NCBI GenBank assembly: GCA_004556875.1
Contig: SFFP01000015.1
Span: 1-17,188, forward strand
DNA: 17,188 nucleotides
Direction: 5' to 3'
Source of the DNA: Ruminococcus flavefaciens
GTDB lineage: Bacteria; Bacillota_A; Clostridia; Oscillospirales; Ruminococcaceae
How positions within the stretch are numbered: position 1 is the first letter of the stretch; each line of letters starts with the position of its first letter. Under the pieces are notes generated by a model, which was not told the origin of the DNA, made no database searches, and saw only the letters and a list, made by a program, of their open reading frames with translations. Below are positions 1 through 7,468 of this stretch, piece by piece. The translations under genes and the position numbers were made by a program.

Positions 1-630
1 GCTGAACTCCTCTGCTTCGCTGTAGTCATAGGGCAGCAGTGTGTAGAAAACATCTTCTTTCACGTCTGCATCATTGGCAAGTATGGGATAATCATTTACG
101 ATAACGCTGTAGCTTTCCTCGGGCTCGTATTTACAGCTGTATCGCCATACGGGTATGTAGTAACCGATAATATCATTTTTGGCGGACTTGCTGTGGAACT
201 CCTTCGGTACTCTTCTGAACTCAGACAGGTATTCGGTATACTTATCCCAGAACTCCGCTGATGTTACTTTGAAAGGTATCACCTTATCGGGACGGATATC
301 GCCGTCAAGATCAGAGGGGATTATCACATAGTGCTTGCAGTATGGACATCCGGCAGACGCATAAAATGACTTTGTTACTATTTTTCCGCCGCATGAAGAA
401 CACTCAAATTCCTCAAGCTTCTCCTGCTCGTAAGGCTCCCAGACGTATTTTGTTCTGTCCACCCAGTCGAAATCCGAGAGCTTGTCATCGGCTATTTCAT
501 TGAAATGGGAACGAACATATTCAAGGTCGTATTTTTTTGAACAGAAACGGCATACCATGCTCTGATGATCTATATCAAAACGCATCGGTGCTCCGCAGGA
601 CGGACATTTATATTCGGTCACATCTGCCAT
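1..630 (-). CDS. zinc-ribbon protein, C-terminus outside the window
   Basis: Partial gene: the first 210 codons are present and the reading frame is still open at the left edge. The ATG at 630-628 has an AGGTGG ribosome binding site just upstream (about 637-642). The protein starts with a zinc ribbon (C9-x2-C12 ... C27-x2-C30), then a Trp/Glu-rich connector. A second Cys4 set follows (C77-x2-C80 ... C95-x2-C98), and after it the segment VIPFKVT near residue 117. Two zinc ribbons followed by an IPFKV block resemble clostridial proteins often labelled TFIIB-type zinc-ribbon or, misleadingly, PriA-like; I know no experimentally defined role for them. No signal peptide or membrane segment is visible in the part seen. 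It lies 19 bp after hemW on the same strand and is probably the distal gene of the lepA transcript. The zinc-binding call is solid; a function is not offered. Confidence 0.8.
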   Translation of the reverse strand, partial: MADVTEYKCPSCGAPMRFDIDHQSMVCRFCSKKYDLEYVRSHFNEIADDKLSDFDWVDRTKYVWEPYEQEKLEEFECSSCGGKIVTKSFYASAGCPYCKHYVIIPSDLDGDIRPDKVIPFKVTSAEFWDKYTEYLSEFRRVPKEFHSKSAKNDIIGYYIPVWRYSCKYEPEESYSVIVNDYPILANDADVKEDVFYTLLPYDYSEAEEFS

Positions 631-649
631 TTTATCCACCACCTAAAAA

Positions 650-1744
650 TCAGAAAATAAGATATTCGATAACGGAATTGGACATGAGGAAGCCTTTGGC
701 GGTCAGCCATATCCTCTCGCCGTCAGTCTCTGCATAGCCGTCCCTTATAAGGGGCGGCATTTTCATTTCTATATCATTGCGATGCTCCGAAACATCGCTG
801 AGTCTGAGTCCCTCTTTTAGACGCAGACGAAGCATTGCGAACTCCTCAAAACCGCATGGGTCTTCGTCCGTAACAGTTACATTCTGGACTTCACTTGCTA
901 TGAAGTCCGCAATATCACGCTCTACGGCGAAACGCTTCCCTTTATAGCAGGAATGTGCCGCAGGACCAATGCCGAGATAGTCAAGACACTTCCAGTAGCG
1001 ACTGTTATGACGGCTCTCATATCCGCACTTTGCAAAGTTTGACACCTCATACTGCATAAATCCGCGCTCCTCCAGAAGCTTTACCATTTCAAGATAAAGC
1101 TCCGCGGCGCTGTCGTCATCAGGAAGCCGCCTGCGTATCTCGTCACAGTCAAATTCTGTACCACTTTCTGTCTTTAGTATATAGGCTGAAATATGCTGTA
1201 TGGGCAGTGCTGTCAGCTTTTCTACGGAATATTCAAGGCTCTCCCTTTTCTGGTCAGGGAGAGCCGTCATAAGGTCGCATGAAATATTTTCAAAGCCTGC
1301 CTCTGCCGCATCAAGCACAGCTCTTTCCGCACGCTCTGCACTGTGAACTCGTCCGAGAGTTTTCAGCTCATCGTCTATCATGGACTGAACTCCTATCGAC
1401 AGGCGGTTTATACCTATCCTGCGAAGATCTTTCAGCTTATCGGCTGTAAGGGTACATGGATTTGCTTCCAGAGTTATCTCCGCAGTGCTTTCAAGTGAAA
1501 AGCACCTTCCTATCTCATCAATTATGCTTTCAAGCTGTTCAGCTGTCAGCAATGAAGGTGTACCGCCGCCGAAATACAGCGTATCCACATTAGTTCCGCA
1601 GTCGCCGTAATGTCGGATATTCCGCAGTACAGCCTCAGTGTAGTCCTGAGCCTGCTTCTTTGTCCAGCCTACCGAGTAAAAATCACAGTATGCACACTTC
1701 TTTCCGCAGAAGGGTACATGGATATATACGCCAAGACTGCTCAT
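650..1744 (-). CDS. hemW: HemW-type radical SAM protein (heme chaperone family)
   Basis: A 364-residue radical SAM enzyme of the HemN/HemW family. The N-terminus has the cluster motif C13-x3-C17-x2-C20 followed by DF. GGGTPS at 59-64 is the SAM-binding glycine motif, and a later HNSRYW...YLGIGPAAHS block is typical of HemW. The length matches HemW and is shorter than true HemN, and the fourth Cys of the HemN CxxxCxxCxC motif is absent. I therefore call it HemW, a cytoplasmic heme-binding chaperone, rather than an oxygen-independent coproporphyrinogen oxidase, although such genes are often annotated as the latter. The start codon overlaps the upstream stop in an ATGA arrangement (1744-1741), so translation is probably coupled. 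Linkage to lepA is common in Firmicutes (lepA-hemW-hrcA-grpE-dnaK in Bacillus); here two small membrane-protein genes sit between them and hrcA does not follow. Confidence 0.92.
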   Translation of the reverse strand: MSSLGVYIHVPFCGKKCAYCDFYSVGWTKKQAQDYTEAVLRNIRHYGDCGTNVDTLYFGGGTPSLLTAEQLESIIDEIGRCFSLESTAEITLEANPCTLTADKLKDLRRIGINRLSIGVQSMIDDELKTLGRVHSAERAERAVLDAAEAGFENISCDLMTALPDQKRESLEYSVEKLTALPIQHISAYILKTESGTEFDCDEIRRRLPDDDSAAELYLEMVKLLEERGFMQYEVSNFAKCGYESRHNSRYWKCLDYLGIGPAAHSCYKGKRFAVERDIADFIASEVQNVTVTDEDPCGFEEFAMLRLRLKEGLRLSDVSEHRNDIEMKMPPLIRDGYAETDGERIWLTAKGFLMSNSVIEYLIF

Positions 1745-2079
1745 TTATACGCATCAAGTCGGATAGACTGTTCAAGCTTGAAGCAGAATGCGTGAACTAT
1801 TCTCGGTATCACGAACATCGACGCGATAAGTGCAATAACTATCGGTACTTCGTGGGTAAACCACCATTCATTCTTTGTTCCGCTAAAGTACACAACTATA
1901 ACAAATACAAATGCTACAAGACAATATAAAGCATCAAATATGGTTGCGCTCTTTCCGTTTACACAGAGCTGTCCGCACTTAGGACAAGGCTTGCCCTTTG
2001 CCTTCATATTGCCTGCCATTGCCTTTCTTATAGGTGTAAAGGTCTTTTCGCCGCAGTGTGGGCAAGTATATATACTCAT
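1741..2079 (-). CDS. small zinc-ribbon membrane protein, function unknown
   Basis: A 112-residue protein. The N-terminal third holds a zinc ribbon formed by CPHC (residues 6-9) and CPKC (about 32-35). Two hydrophobic stretches follow, about 49-66 and 79-95, separated by a short polar loop with an EWW motif, and then a basic C-terminus. The layout suggests a cytosolic zinc ribbon tethered to the membrane by a hairpin. The ATG at 2079-2077 shares one base with the preceding TAA (TAATG), and the stop overlaps the hemW start (ATGA), so it is translationally embedded between its neighbours. I do not recognise a named family. The overlaps on both sides, an RBS-like purine run upstream and biased protein composition make it a real gene. 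Confidence 0.8.
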   Translation of the reverse strand: MSIYTCPHCGEKTFTPIRKAMAGNMKAKGKPCPKCGQLCVNGKSATIFDALYCLVAFVFVIVVYFSGTKNEWWFTHEVPIVIALIASMFVIPRIVHAFCFKLEQSIRLDAYK

Positions 2080-2510
2080 TATTCTTCCTTTCCTTCCTCG
2101 GATACGATATCGGTTTCGACAGGTTCAAGCTCCTTTGCCGGCTTTGCAAGCGGAACTTCTCCTGCAAGCTTTGGAGTAAGTCCAAGTCTCTGCTTTTTTG
2201 AAGCCTTTCTGCGCTGACGGAACAGGCTCAGAAAATCCTCAGGGTGAAGCACCATAAGTGTGAGGAGCATTATTCCCAGAGCCGCAAACATCTTGGGCTT
2301 TTCCTCATCTCCTGATACAAGAGCGATGACCATGACGACTATTGCAGTAACACAGAAGCTTGTACGCGACTTCTCACGGAGTCTTATCCTTACTGCACGA
2401 AGCACCCTTCCTGCTCCTGTATTCTTTGGTATGAAGTATTCGGTAATGACCGTTATCAGACTTACGGCAAACACAGCCACAAGCAGTACGATAATGATAT
2501 AGTTTATCAT
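2079..2510 (-). CDS. small membrane protein with charged C-terminal tail, function unknown
   Basis: A 143-residue protein with a strongly hydrophobic N-terminal segment (about 3-24), two more hydrophobic stretches (about 52-66 and 71-89), and a cytosolic-looking tail. The tail begins very basic (RQRRKASKKQR) and ends acidic (EEGKEE). The ATG at 2510-2508 is preceded by a GGGAGG ribosome binding site and lies 15 bp after the lepA stop. Its own stop overlaps the next start by one base. No catalytic motif or recognised domain is visible. Position implies co-expression with lepA and hemW; a link to membrane-associated translation or stress would be speculation. Confidence 0.78.
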   Translation of the reverse strand: MINYIIIVLLVAVFAVSLITVITEYFIPKNTGAGRVLRAVRIRLREKSRTSFCVTAIVVMVIALVSGDEEKPKMFAALGIMLLTLMVLHPEDFLSLFRQRRKASKKQRLGLTPKLAGEVPLAKPAKELEPVETDIVSEEGKEE

Positions 2511-2525
2511 AATAGCCTCCCGTTC

Positions 2526-4328
2526 TCAGCTGTCAAGCTTCAGAACGCTCATGAATGCCTCCTGCGGAACTTCTACTGTTCCCAGCTGGCGCATACGCTT
2601 CTTACCTTCCTTCTGCTTTTCAAGCAGTTTCTTCTTACGTGTGATATCACCGCCGTAGCACTTTGCAAGAACGTCCTTACGCATTGCCTTAACGGTCTCA
2701 CGAGCAATTATCTTTCCGCCGATAGCCGCCTGAATAGGTACCTCAAACATCTGTCGCGGAATGTTTTCTTTAAGCTTTTCGGCTATCTTACGTGCTCTTG
2801 AATAAGCCTTGTCTGTGTGTATGATAAAGCTGAGAGCGTCCACTATATCGCCGTTAAGGAGAATATCCAGCTTAACGAGCTTGCTCGGAACATATCCCAT
2901 CATCTCATAGTCAAATGAAGCATATCCCTTTGTACGTGATTTCAGTACGTCAAAGAAATCGTAAACTATCTCGTTCAGCGGCAGTTCATAGTGAAGCTCT
3001 ACACGGGTATCATCGAGATACTTCATATCCTTGAAAACGCCGCGTCTGTCCTGACAAAGCTCCATGATATTGCCGACATAGTCAGACGGAGCAAGTATGC
3101 TCGCCTTTACCATAGGCTCTTCTGCCACCTGTATGAGGGCAGGGTCGGGATAATTGGTAGGATTGTCGATATACTGCACTTCGCCGTTGGTAAGAGTTAC
3201 CTTGTAAATAACCGATGGCGCAGTTGTGATAAGGTCTAAGTTATACTCTCTTTCAAGGCGCTCCTGTATTATCTCCATGTGGAGAAGTCCGAGAAATCCG
3301 CATCTGAAGCCAAATCCGAGGGCAATAGATGTCTCAGGCTCGAATGAAAGCGAAGCATCATTGAGCTGGAGCTTTTCGAGCGCTTCACGTAGGTCACCGT
3401 ATTTTGCTCCGTCAGCAGGATAAATACCCGAGAATACCATCGGATTTACCTTGCGGTATCCCGGAAGTGGCTCATCACATGGGTTTTCGTCATTAGTTAC
3501 GGTATCACCCACCTGTGTATCGCCGATGCTCTTGATAGAAGCCGCAATATAGCCAACTTCACCTGCTTCAAGGCTTCCGCTGTTCACAAGGTTGGAAGCG
3601 TCCATGAAGCCTGCTTCAACGACGTTGAAAACAGCACCTGTAGCCATAAGGCGGATATTATCGCCCACCTTGACTCTTCCCTCTTTTACGCGTACATAGA
3701 TGATAACGCCCTTGTATGAGTCGTAATAGCTGTCGAAAATAAGCGCTTTCAGCGGCTTTTCAGTATCACCCTTCGGTGCAGGGATATCGGTAACTATCCT
3801 TTCGAGGACTTCCTCGATATTTGTACCCATTTTTGCTGAAATACGCGGAGCATCCATAGCAGGTATGCCTATGACGTTCTCCACCTCATTGCAGACTCTA
3901 TCAGGGTCGGCTGACGGCAGGTCTATCTTGTTGACAACGGGAACAACTTCGAGGTCATGCTCGATAGCAAGATAAGTATTTGCCAGTGTCTGCGCTTCTA
4001 TACCCTGTGAAGCGTCAACAACGAGTATAGCACCCTCGCAGGCGGCAAGTGAACGTGATACCTCATAGTTGAAGTCAACGTGACCGGGAGTGTCAATGAG
4101 ATTGAAGATATAGTCCTCGCCGTCCTGTGCCGTGTACTTCAGACGAACAGCACGGGCTTTTATAGTAATACCGCGCTCACGCTCGATGTCCATATTGTCG
4201 AGAAGCTGGTCCTCCATGTCGCGGATAGCAACAGTCTCGGTCTTTTCGAGAATACGGTCGGCAAGTGTGGACTTACCGTGATCTATATGCGCTATAATAC
4301 AGAAATTTCTGATCTTATCGTTAGCCAA
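2526..4328 (-). CDS. lepA: translation factor LepA (EF4) GTPase
   Basis: Ribosome-associated GTPase of the EF-G-like family, thought to act during initiation or assembly and under ionic stress. With the TTG start at 4328-4326 the protein is 600 residues, the usual LepA length. All GTPase motifs are present: AHIDHGKST (G1, about 13-21), the switch I segment with RGITIKA, DTPGH (79-83), NKID (133-136) and SAK (164-166). The LepA-specific C-terminal domain carries YGGDITRKKKLLEKQKEGKKRM, the conserved basic motif near the end. I chose this TTG because AGAGG lies 7 bases upstream; an in-frame TTG at 4346 would add six residues and lose that spacing. It is the first gene of the operon and has a sigma-A promoter just upstream (4365-4393). 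Confidence 0.97.
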   Translation of the reverse strand: MANDKIRNFCIIAHIDHGKSTLADRILEKTETVAIRDMEDQLLDNMDIERERGITIKARAVRLKYTAQDGEDYIFNLIDTPGHVDFNYEVSRSLAACEGAILVVDASQGIEAQTLANTYLAIEHDLEVVPVVNKIDLPSADPDRVCNEVENVIGIPAMDAPRISAKMGTNIEEVLERIVTDIPAPKGDTEKPLKALIFDSYYDSYKGVIIYVRVKEGRVKVGDNIRLMATGAVFNVVEAGFMDASNLVNSGSLEAGEVGYIAASIKSIGDTQVGDTVTNDENPCDEPLPGYRKVNPMVFSGIYPADGAKYGDLREALEKLQLNDASLSFEPETSIALGFGFRCGFLGLLHMEIIQERLEREYNLDLITTAPSVIYKVTLTNGEVQYIDNPTNYPDPALIQVAEEPMVKASILAPSDYVGNIMELCQDRRGVFKDMKYLDDTRVELHYELPLNEIVYDFFDVLKSRTKGYASFDYEMMGYVPSKLVKLDILLNGDIVDALSFIIHTDKAYSRARKIAEKLKENIPRQMFEVPIQAAIGGKIIARETVKAMRKDVLAKCYGGDITRKKKLLEKQKEGKKRMRQLGTVEVPQEAFMSVLKLDS

Positions 4329-4364
4329 TGTTTTACCTCTTTTCAAACATATTTACTCAGTATA

Positions 4365-4393
4365 ATTATATCAGAAACACCTTATTTTGTAAA
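4365..4393 (-). promoter_or_regulatory. sigma-A promoter of the lepA operon
   Basis: On the minus strand: TTTACA (4393-4388), a 17-base spacer, then TATAAT (4370-4365). The predicted start of transcription is about 4358, about 30 bases before the lepA TTG codon. One mismatch from the consensus -35 and a perfect -10. Confidence 0.85.
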
Positions 4394-4407
4394 GAGCTTT
4401 TTTCATT

Positions 4408-4440
4408 ATAAAAATGAAATTCCCCGCCACTCAGGCAGGG
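4408..4440 (-). terminator. intrinsic terminator after the lipoprotein gene
   Basis: On the minus strand CCCTGCC-TGAGT-GGCGGGG (4440-4422) forms a 7-bp stem with one G-U pair, followed by AATTTCATTTTT. It starts 11 bases past the lipoprotein stop codon and lies just upstream of the lepA promoter, so it insulates the two units. Confidence 0.8.
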
Positions 4441-4451
4441 AAAGATATTCA

Positions 4452-5153
4452 TTACTGAGGTACAAGGTCATAAAGAAAATCCAGTTCTTCGGGATCAGCT
4501 ATTTTGTATGTATTAAAGCCTCCGCTTAATCCTTCTCTCAAAGCAAAGTATTTTCTGTCAGCAGAAAAGATGAATTCATAATTTCCGTTCATATGTGGTT
4601 CGAGCCATTCTTTGTTATATGCCATGATGAGCCATATAAGATTTTTTGCAGCCGACTTGTCATGAGGCAAGCCGCAGTCCCAGAGATAGTACGTATAAGT
4701 ATGATCGACTTCTTCAAACTCATGACTTGTAAAATAATCATAAAGCATTTGCTTGTGTTCATCTGTCAGCTCGCCATCAAGAGTGCTGTAAAGTGGGAAC
4801 GAAGCAGGATTTTCCTTTTCCTCCTCAGTAAGGTCGTCATAGGTACGTCCGTTGTAATACCTGAAAGTGTTGAATTCATACTCCTCAAATATATCTTCCG
4901 GAAGCTTTTCAATTCGTATGACCGTTGGCTCGCCGTCTTCATCAGCCGTATTTACAGTCTCTGTCGTTGTAACTGTGGTGGTTGCAGTTGTTGTGACTGT
5001 TGTTGAAGATGTAGCTGTAGTCTCGGGTTCTATAGTTACTATGGTCGCTGCCTCAGTTGCAGTTACTGTTTCGTGATCGATGTCAGTTTTATTTTTGTTG
5101 CAGGCAGTAAGAGCTGCTGCACACAGTACAGCAAATAATAGTATTTTTTTCAT
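4452..5153 (-). CDS. Thr-rich lipoprotein, function unknown
   Basis: A 233-residue exported protein. The N-terminus MKKILLFAVLCAAALTAC is a lipoprotein signal ending in the lipobox LTAC, so C18 should be lipidated and the protein anchored to the outer face of the membrane. Residues about 29-68 are Thr/Val-rich, a spacer like those in ruminococcal cellulosomal proteins. Residues about 75-233 form a soluble domain rich in Tyr, Asp and Glu, with no dockerin and no active-site motif I recognise. I chose the ATG at 5153 rather than an in-frame TTG at 5168 because AAAGG sits 7 bases upstream and the signal peptide then starts correctly with MKK. It has its own promoter and terminator and is a single-gene unit. 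A substrate-binding or wall-spacer role is possible but unsupported. Confidence 0.88.
   Translation of the reverse strand: MKKILLFAVLCAAALTACNKNKTDIDHETVTATEAATIVTIEPETTATSSTTVTTTATTTVTTTETVNTADEDGEPTVIRIEKLPEDIFEEYEFNTFRYYNGRTYDDLTEEEKENPASFPLYSTLDGELTDEHKQMLYDYFTSHEFEEVDHTYTYYLWDCGLPHDKSAAKNLIWLIMAYNKEWLEPHMNGNYEFIFSADRKYFALREGLSGGFNTYKIADPEELDFLYDLVPQ
4950..5069 (-). repeat. Thr-codon-rich tract in the lipoprotein
   Basis: Run of ACN codons encoding a Thr/Val/Glu spacer directly after the lipid anchor. On the plus strand it appears as GTT/GTA/GTG repeats. It is imperfect, so it is a low-complexity linker rather than a true tandem array. Confidence 0.7.
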
Positions 5154-5181
5154 AGTATCGCCTTTCAATAAGTTTTTTACA

Positions 5182-5210
5182 ATTATAACAGATATTTCCC
5201 GAATTGTAAA
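5182..5210 (-). promoter_or_regulatory. sigma-A promoter of the lipoprotein gene
   Basis: Minus strand: TTTACA (5210-5205), 17-base spacer, TATAAT (5187-5182). Predicted transcript start about 5175, about 22 bases before the ATG codon at 5153. Confidence 0.85.
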
Positions 5211-5504
5211 GTCAGTTTTGGCGCCCCCTGTCTGGTCTGGGGGGAGCTAAATATCAAAAGAGCGAACACTAAGTCCGATCTTTAATTGCCGTAAATTAAA
5301 TTCCGAATCACTTTAACCGCTCTGATAGTATTTGAACCCTTATCAACTAAAAAGAATATGTTTAGATATTTTTGTTAATCGATATTATCGTGATAATGTT
5401 TTGTATTACACAATAAAAGTCAGCCATACGCACAGATCTGAATAGGAGATTTTATGCATATGGCTGACTGTATAAAACTATTTTAGATCACAGACTTAAC
5501 AGGA
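5211..5504. other. intergenic stretch with several inverted repeats, no convincing gene
   Basis: This AT-rich stretch lies between the cellulase stop and the lipoprotein promoter. It holds: a C5/G6 hairpin (5224-5244); TTTAATT-N6-AATTAAA (5281-5300); ATTATC-GT-GATAAT (5384-5397), overlapped by CGATA-T-TATCG (5380-5390); and an 11-bp inverted repeat (5418-5428 / 5459-5469). The last is probably the cellulase terminator. A 10-residue plus-strand reading frame (5454-5486) has an AGGAG in front but no other support. I see no promoter pair that would make a clear ncRNA gene. Confidence 0.6.
5412..5469 (-). terminator. candidate long-loop terminator of the cellulase gene
   Basis: On the minus strand AGTCAGCCATA (5469-5459) pairs perfectly with TATGGCTGACT (5428-5418) across a 30-base loop and runs into TTTATTG. 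It lies 35 bases past the cellulase stop. The U-run is short and the loop unusually large, so it may instead be a small mobile or regulatory palindrome. Confidence 0.45.
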
Positions 5505-7370
5505 TCAGGCTTCAAGCTTACGCTTGCCGAGGAGGTACTCCTGGATAGCCAGAGCATCGTCTGTGGTAACACCCTTGCTTGTAAGCGGGATATCGGCATT
5601 ATTCCAGCCGCTGTTAGTAATGTGGTTCTTGTCTGAACCTGTAAGTCCGTACTTATCAGGATTTGCAAGGCTCTGCATTACAAGAACAACGTCCGACATA
5701 TCTACTGTACCGTCGCAGTTAGCGTCACCAAGCGTGATATCTGCCGATTTTACAGGAACTGTTGTAGTTGTTGTTTCCTGCTTAGGAGCTGTAGTTGTTG
5801 CGGTAGTTGTCGTAGTAGTAGTCTCATGCTTTGTTGTAGTTGTTGCAGAAGTAGTAGTTGTTGTAGTTTCAGCAGGCTTTGTTGTGGAAGTAGTTGTCTT
5901 TGGAACAGAAGGACCTGATGACTTGCCTCCTGCCATGTTGCTTCCCTCACCTGATGAAACGAAATCGCTGAGTGAGATACCGTTTCCTGCTGTTCCCAGC
6001 GGTATCTTGTGGTCAAGGCTGATGAACTTGCCGCTGTCTGTCTGCCAGAGAGCCGACTTGATGAAGTCATACTTTACATCGTCCCACTTCTGGAAGTTAT
6101 CGTAAACAAGTCCGCCTGTATCCGATGAGTTCTCATTGAAGCACCAGAATGTGTGGTGGATACGCTTGTCGATCATGTAGTCGCGGAGCTCCTGCATCCA
6201 GTGAACGTTTTCACCTGTCTTGTCGTGCTCCTTGTCGACCCAGCCGCCCCACTCGCCCATGAGCAGAGGTGCGATATTTTCTTCAACGAGGTATGCCCAA
6301 GTATCTCTCCAGTAATCGTCAAGGAGAGTCTCTCTTGAGAATGTTTTGCTTGAGTCTTTGAGATAGAACCATTCCTGATTATATACCTCAGGACCGTAAT
6401 CATGAGGAGAGTATACCAGCTGGCTCTGATGCTCGCCGAGGTTTACAGGGAAATCTCTTACGCCGCGGAAATTAGCTCCCCACCATGCGCCGTAATATGG
6501 CTGATACTCAGACTCGCCGTAGTGAGCGTAGTCAGTCGACGGTGAATTCCAGTCGTAGCCCTTTTCAGTCTTCGGATATACCTCGATGCCCTCTACCATG
6601 ATAAGGAGATTAGGATTCTTGTCAAGACAAGCCTTTGCACCCTTTTCTGCGGCATAACGCCAGTTATTAGCGTCGGTAGAGCCGTCCCACTTAGCAAATA
6701 TACCGTCGTCCTTCTTGCCGTGAGGCTCGTTTTTAAGGTCAATAGCGATAACAGTATCATCGTCCTTATAGTAATCAGCAAACCATGACAGTGCGTCCAG
6801 CCAGTCCTTTTCGCTGAAATTGCTGTCATACCAGAGTGCATAGTTATGACCTGCGGCATTAGTAGTAGCACAGTGAACGTCCATCATTATCTTGATGCCG
6901 TCCTCTCTGCACCATTCAACTACCTTATTCCAGATATCAAAGCTGTACATAGGAGTACCGCCCTCAACGCCCTCTACAGTAAGCTCAGGATTTTCGTACT
7001 CGTTGAGCTTGATGATCGGATCGGGCTTCTTAGCCTTCCACTGGAGAAGTATCTCTGTGGACATAGGTACACGGAGAAGATTGAAGCCGTGATCTGCGAT
7101 AAGGTCGAGACAGTGATGTACATTTGCCGACCATGCGCCGTCGAAGATCTGGCTTCCTACGTTGTAGCCGAACCAGTTTACGCCTGTGAGCCATACCTCA
7201 TTTCCGTTCATATCAACGATCTGTGCTTTATCGTTGACATGGAGCCAGTCATCGTGGTACTCGTCAGGAGCTGCCACAGCTGTCTTGTTTGGAAGCTGAC
7301 CGAAAGCAGGCATGAGTGCCGCTGCAGCTGCTGAAACTGCTATCAGCTTCTTAAAAAATGTCTTTGCCAT
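5505..7370 (-). CDS. secreted GH5 endoglucanase with C-terminal dockerin
   Basis: A 621-residue cellulosomal enzyme, predicted to cleave beta-1,4-glucan internally. Signal peptide 1-34 (KKLIAVSAAAAALMPAFG..., ending AVAA). Catalytic domain about 40-445: WLTGVNWFGYN at the start, the acid/base Glu in LKNEPHG (E215), and the nucleophile Glu in LMGEWGG (E373). Also present are DVHC, VYSPHDYG and a late HHTFWCFN. The pattern resembles GH5 subfamily 1 (inference). A Thr-rich linker covers about 491-541, then a dockerin (about 546-617). Its first loop GDANCDGTVDMSD is canonical; the second, ADIPLTSKGVTTDD, lacks the usual Asp/Asn ligands. Start: ATG at 7370 with GAGAGGGG upstream; a longer in-frame ORF would begin upstream of the promoter -10. 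It is predicted to be secreted and held on a scaffoldin. No carbohydrate-binding module is visible. Confidence 0.95.
   Translation of the reverse strand: MAKTFFKKLIAVSAAAAALMPAFGQLPNKTAVAAPDEYHDDWLHVNDKAQIVDMNGNEVWLTGVNWFGYNVGSQIFDGAWSANVHHCLDLIADHGFNLLRVPMSTEILLQWKAKKPDPIIKLNEYENPELTVEGVEGGTPMYSFDIWNKVVEWCREDGIKIMMDVHCATTNAAGHNYALWYDSNFSEKDWLDALSWFADYYKDDDTVIAIDLKNEPHGKKDDGIFAKWDGSTDANNWRYAAEKGAKACLDKNPNLLIMVEGIEVYPKTEKGYDWNSPSTDYAHYGESEYQPYYGAWWGANFRGVRDFPVNLGEHQSQLVYSPHDYGPEVYNQEWFYLKDSSKTFSRETLLDDYWRDTWAYLVEENIAPLLMGEWGGWVDKEHDKTGENVHWMQELRDYMIDKRIHHTFWCFNENSSDTGGLVYDNFQKWDDVKYDFIKSALWQTDSGKFISLDHKIPLGTAGNGISLSDFVSSGEGSNMAGGKSSGPSVPKTTTSTTKPAETTTTTTSATTTTKHETTTTTTTATTTAPKQETTTTTVPVKSADITLGDANCDGTVDMSDVVLVMQSLANPDKYGLTGSDKNHITNSGWNNADIPLTSKGVTTDDALAIQEYLLGKRKLEA
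5760..5900 (-). repeat. Thr-codon-rich linker tract in the cellulase gene
   Basis: Repeated ACN codons encode blocks of 3-7 Thr separated by KPAE, KHE, APKQE. It joins the catalytic domain to the dockerin and is likely flexible and O-glycosylated. The codon repeats may allow length variation by slippage. Confidence 0.75.
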
Positions 7371-7395
7371 ATTAAGACCCCTCTCAATATAAATT

Positions 7396-7416
7396 TTCAG
7401 CAATTTTACGAAATTG
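7396..7416. promoter_or_regulatory. palindrome at the cellulase transcript start, candidate operator
   Basis: CAATTT-TACG-AAATTG (7401-7416) is a perfect 6-bp inverted repeat. It lies just downstream of the predicted transcript start (about 7418) and overlaps a copy of TTCAGCAA (7396-7403). The position suits a repressor site or a 5'-UTR hairpin. The regulator is unknown, and the sequence does not match a CcpA cre site well. Confidence 0.45.
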
Positions 7417-7424
7417 TTAACATC

Positions 7425-7453
7425 ATTATAACGCATTTTTCCCGAAATGTCAA
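7425..7453 (-). promoter_or_regulatory. consensus sigma-A promoter of the cellulase gene
   Basis: Minus strand: TTGACA (7453-7448), 17-base spacer, TATAAT (7430-7425): both hexamers are perfect. The leader is about 48 nt, ending at the ATG at 7370. Confidence 0.9.
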
Positions 7454-7468
7454 CGATATTTTGCATAT

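Noticed and set aside
650..1744. Oxygen-independent coproporphyrinogen III oxidase (HemN)
   Set aside because: Shorter than HemN, lacks the fourth N-terminal Cys, and the lepA linkage fits HemW.
4950..5069. CRISPR or tandem-repeat array in the GTT/GTA-rich tracts
   Set aside because: The period is three bases, in frame with Thr codons; there are no spacers.
5454..5486. 10-codon micro-gene with a good AGGAG site
   Set aside because: No promoter found on that strand and the second arm of an inverted repeat covers its start; listed only as part of the repeat finding.
5524..6105. Val-rich open frame on the plus strand
   Set aside because: It is the antisense of the Thr-rich linker and dockerin of the cellulase; the ACN repeats leave the opposite strand open. 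No ribosome site.
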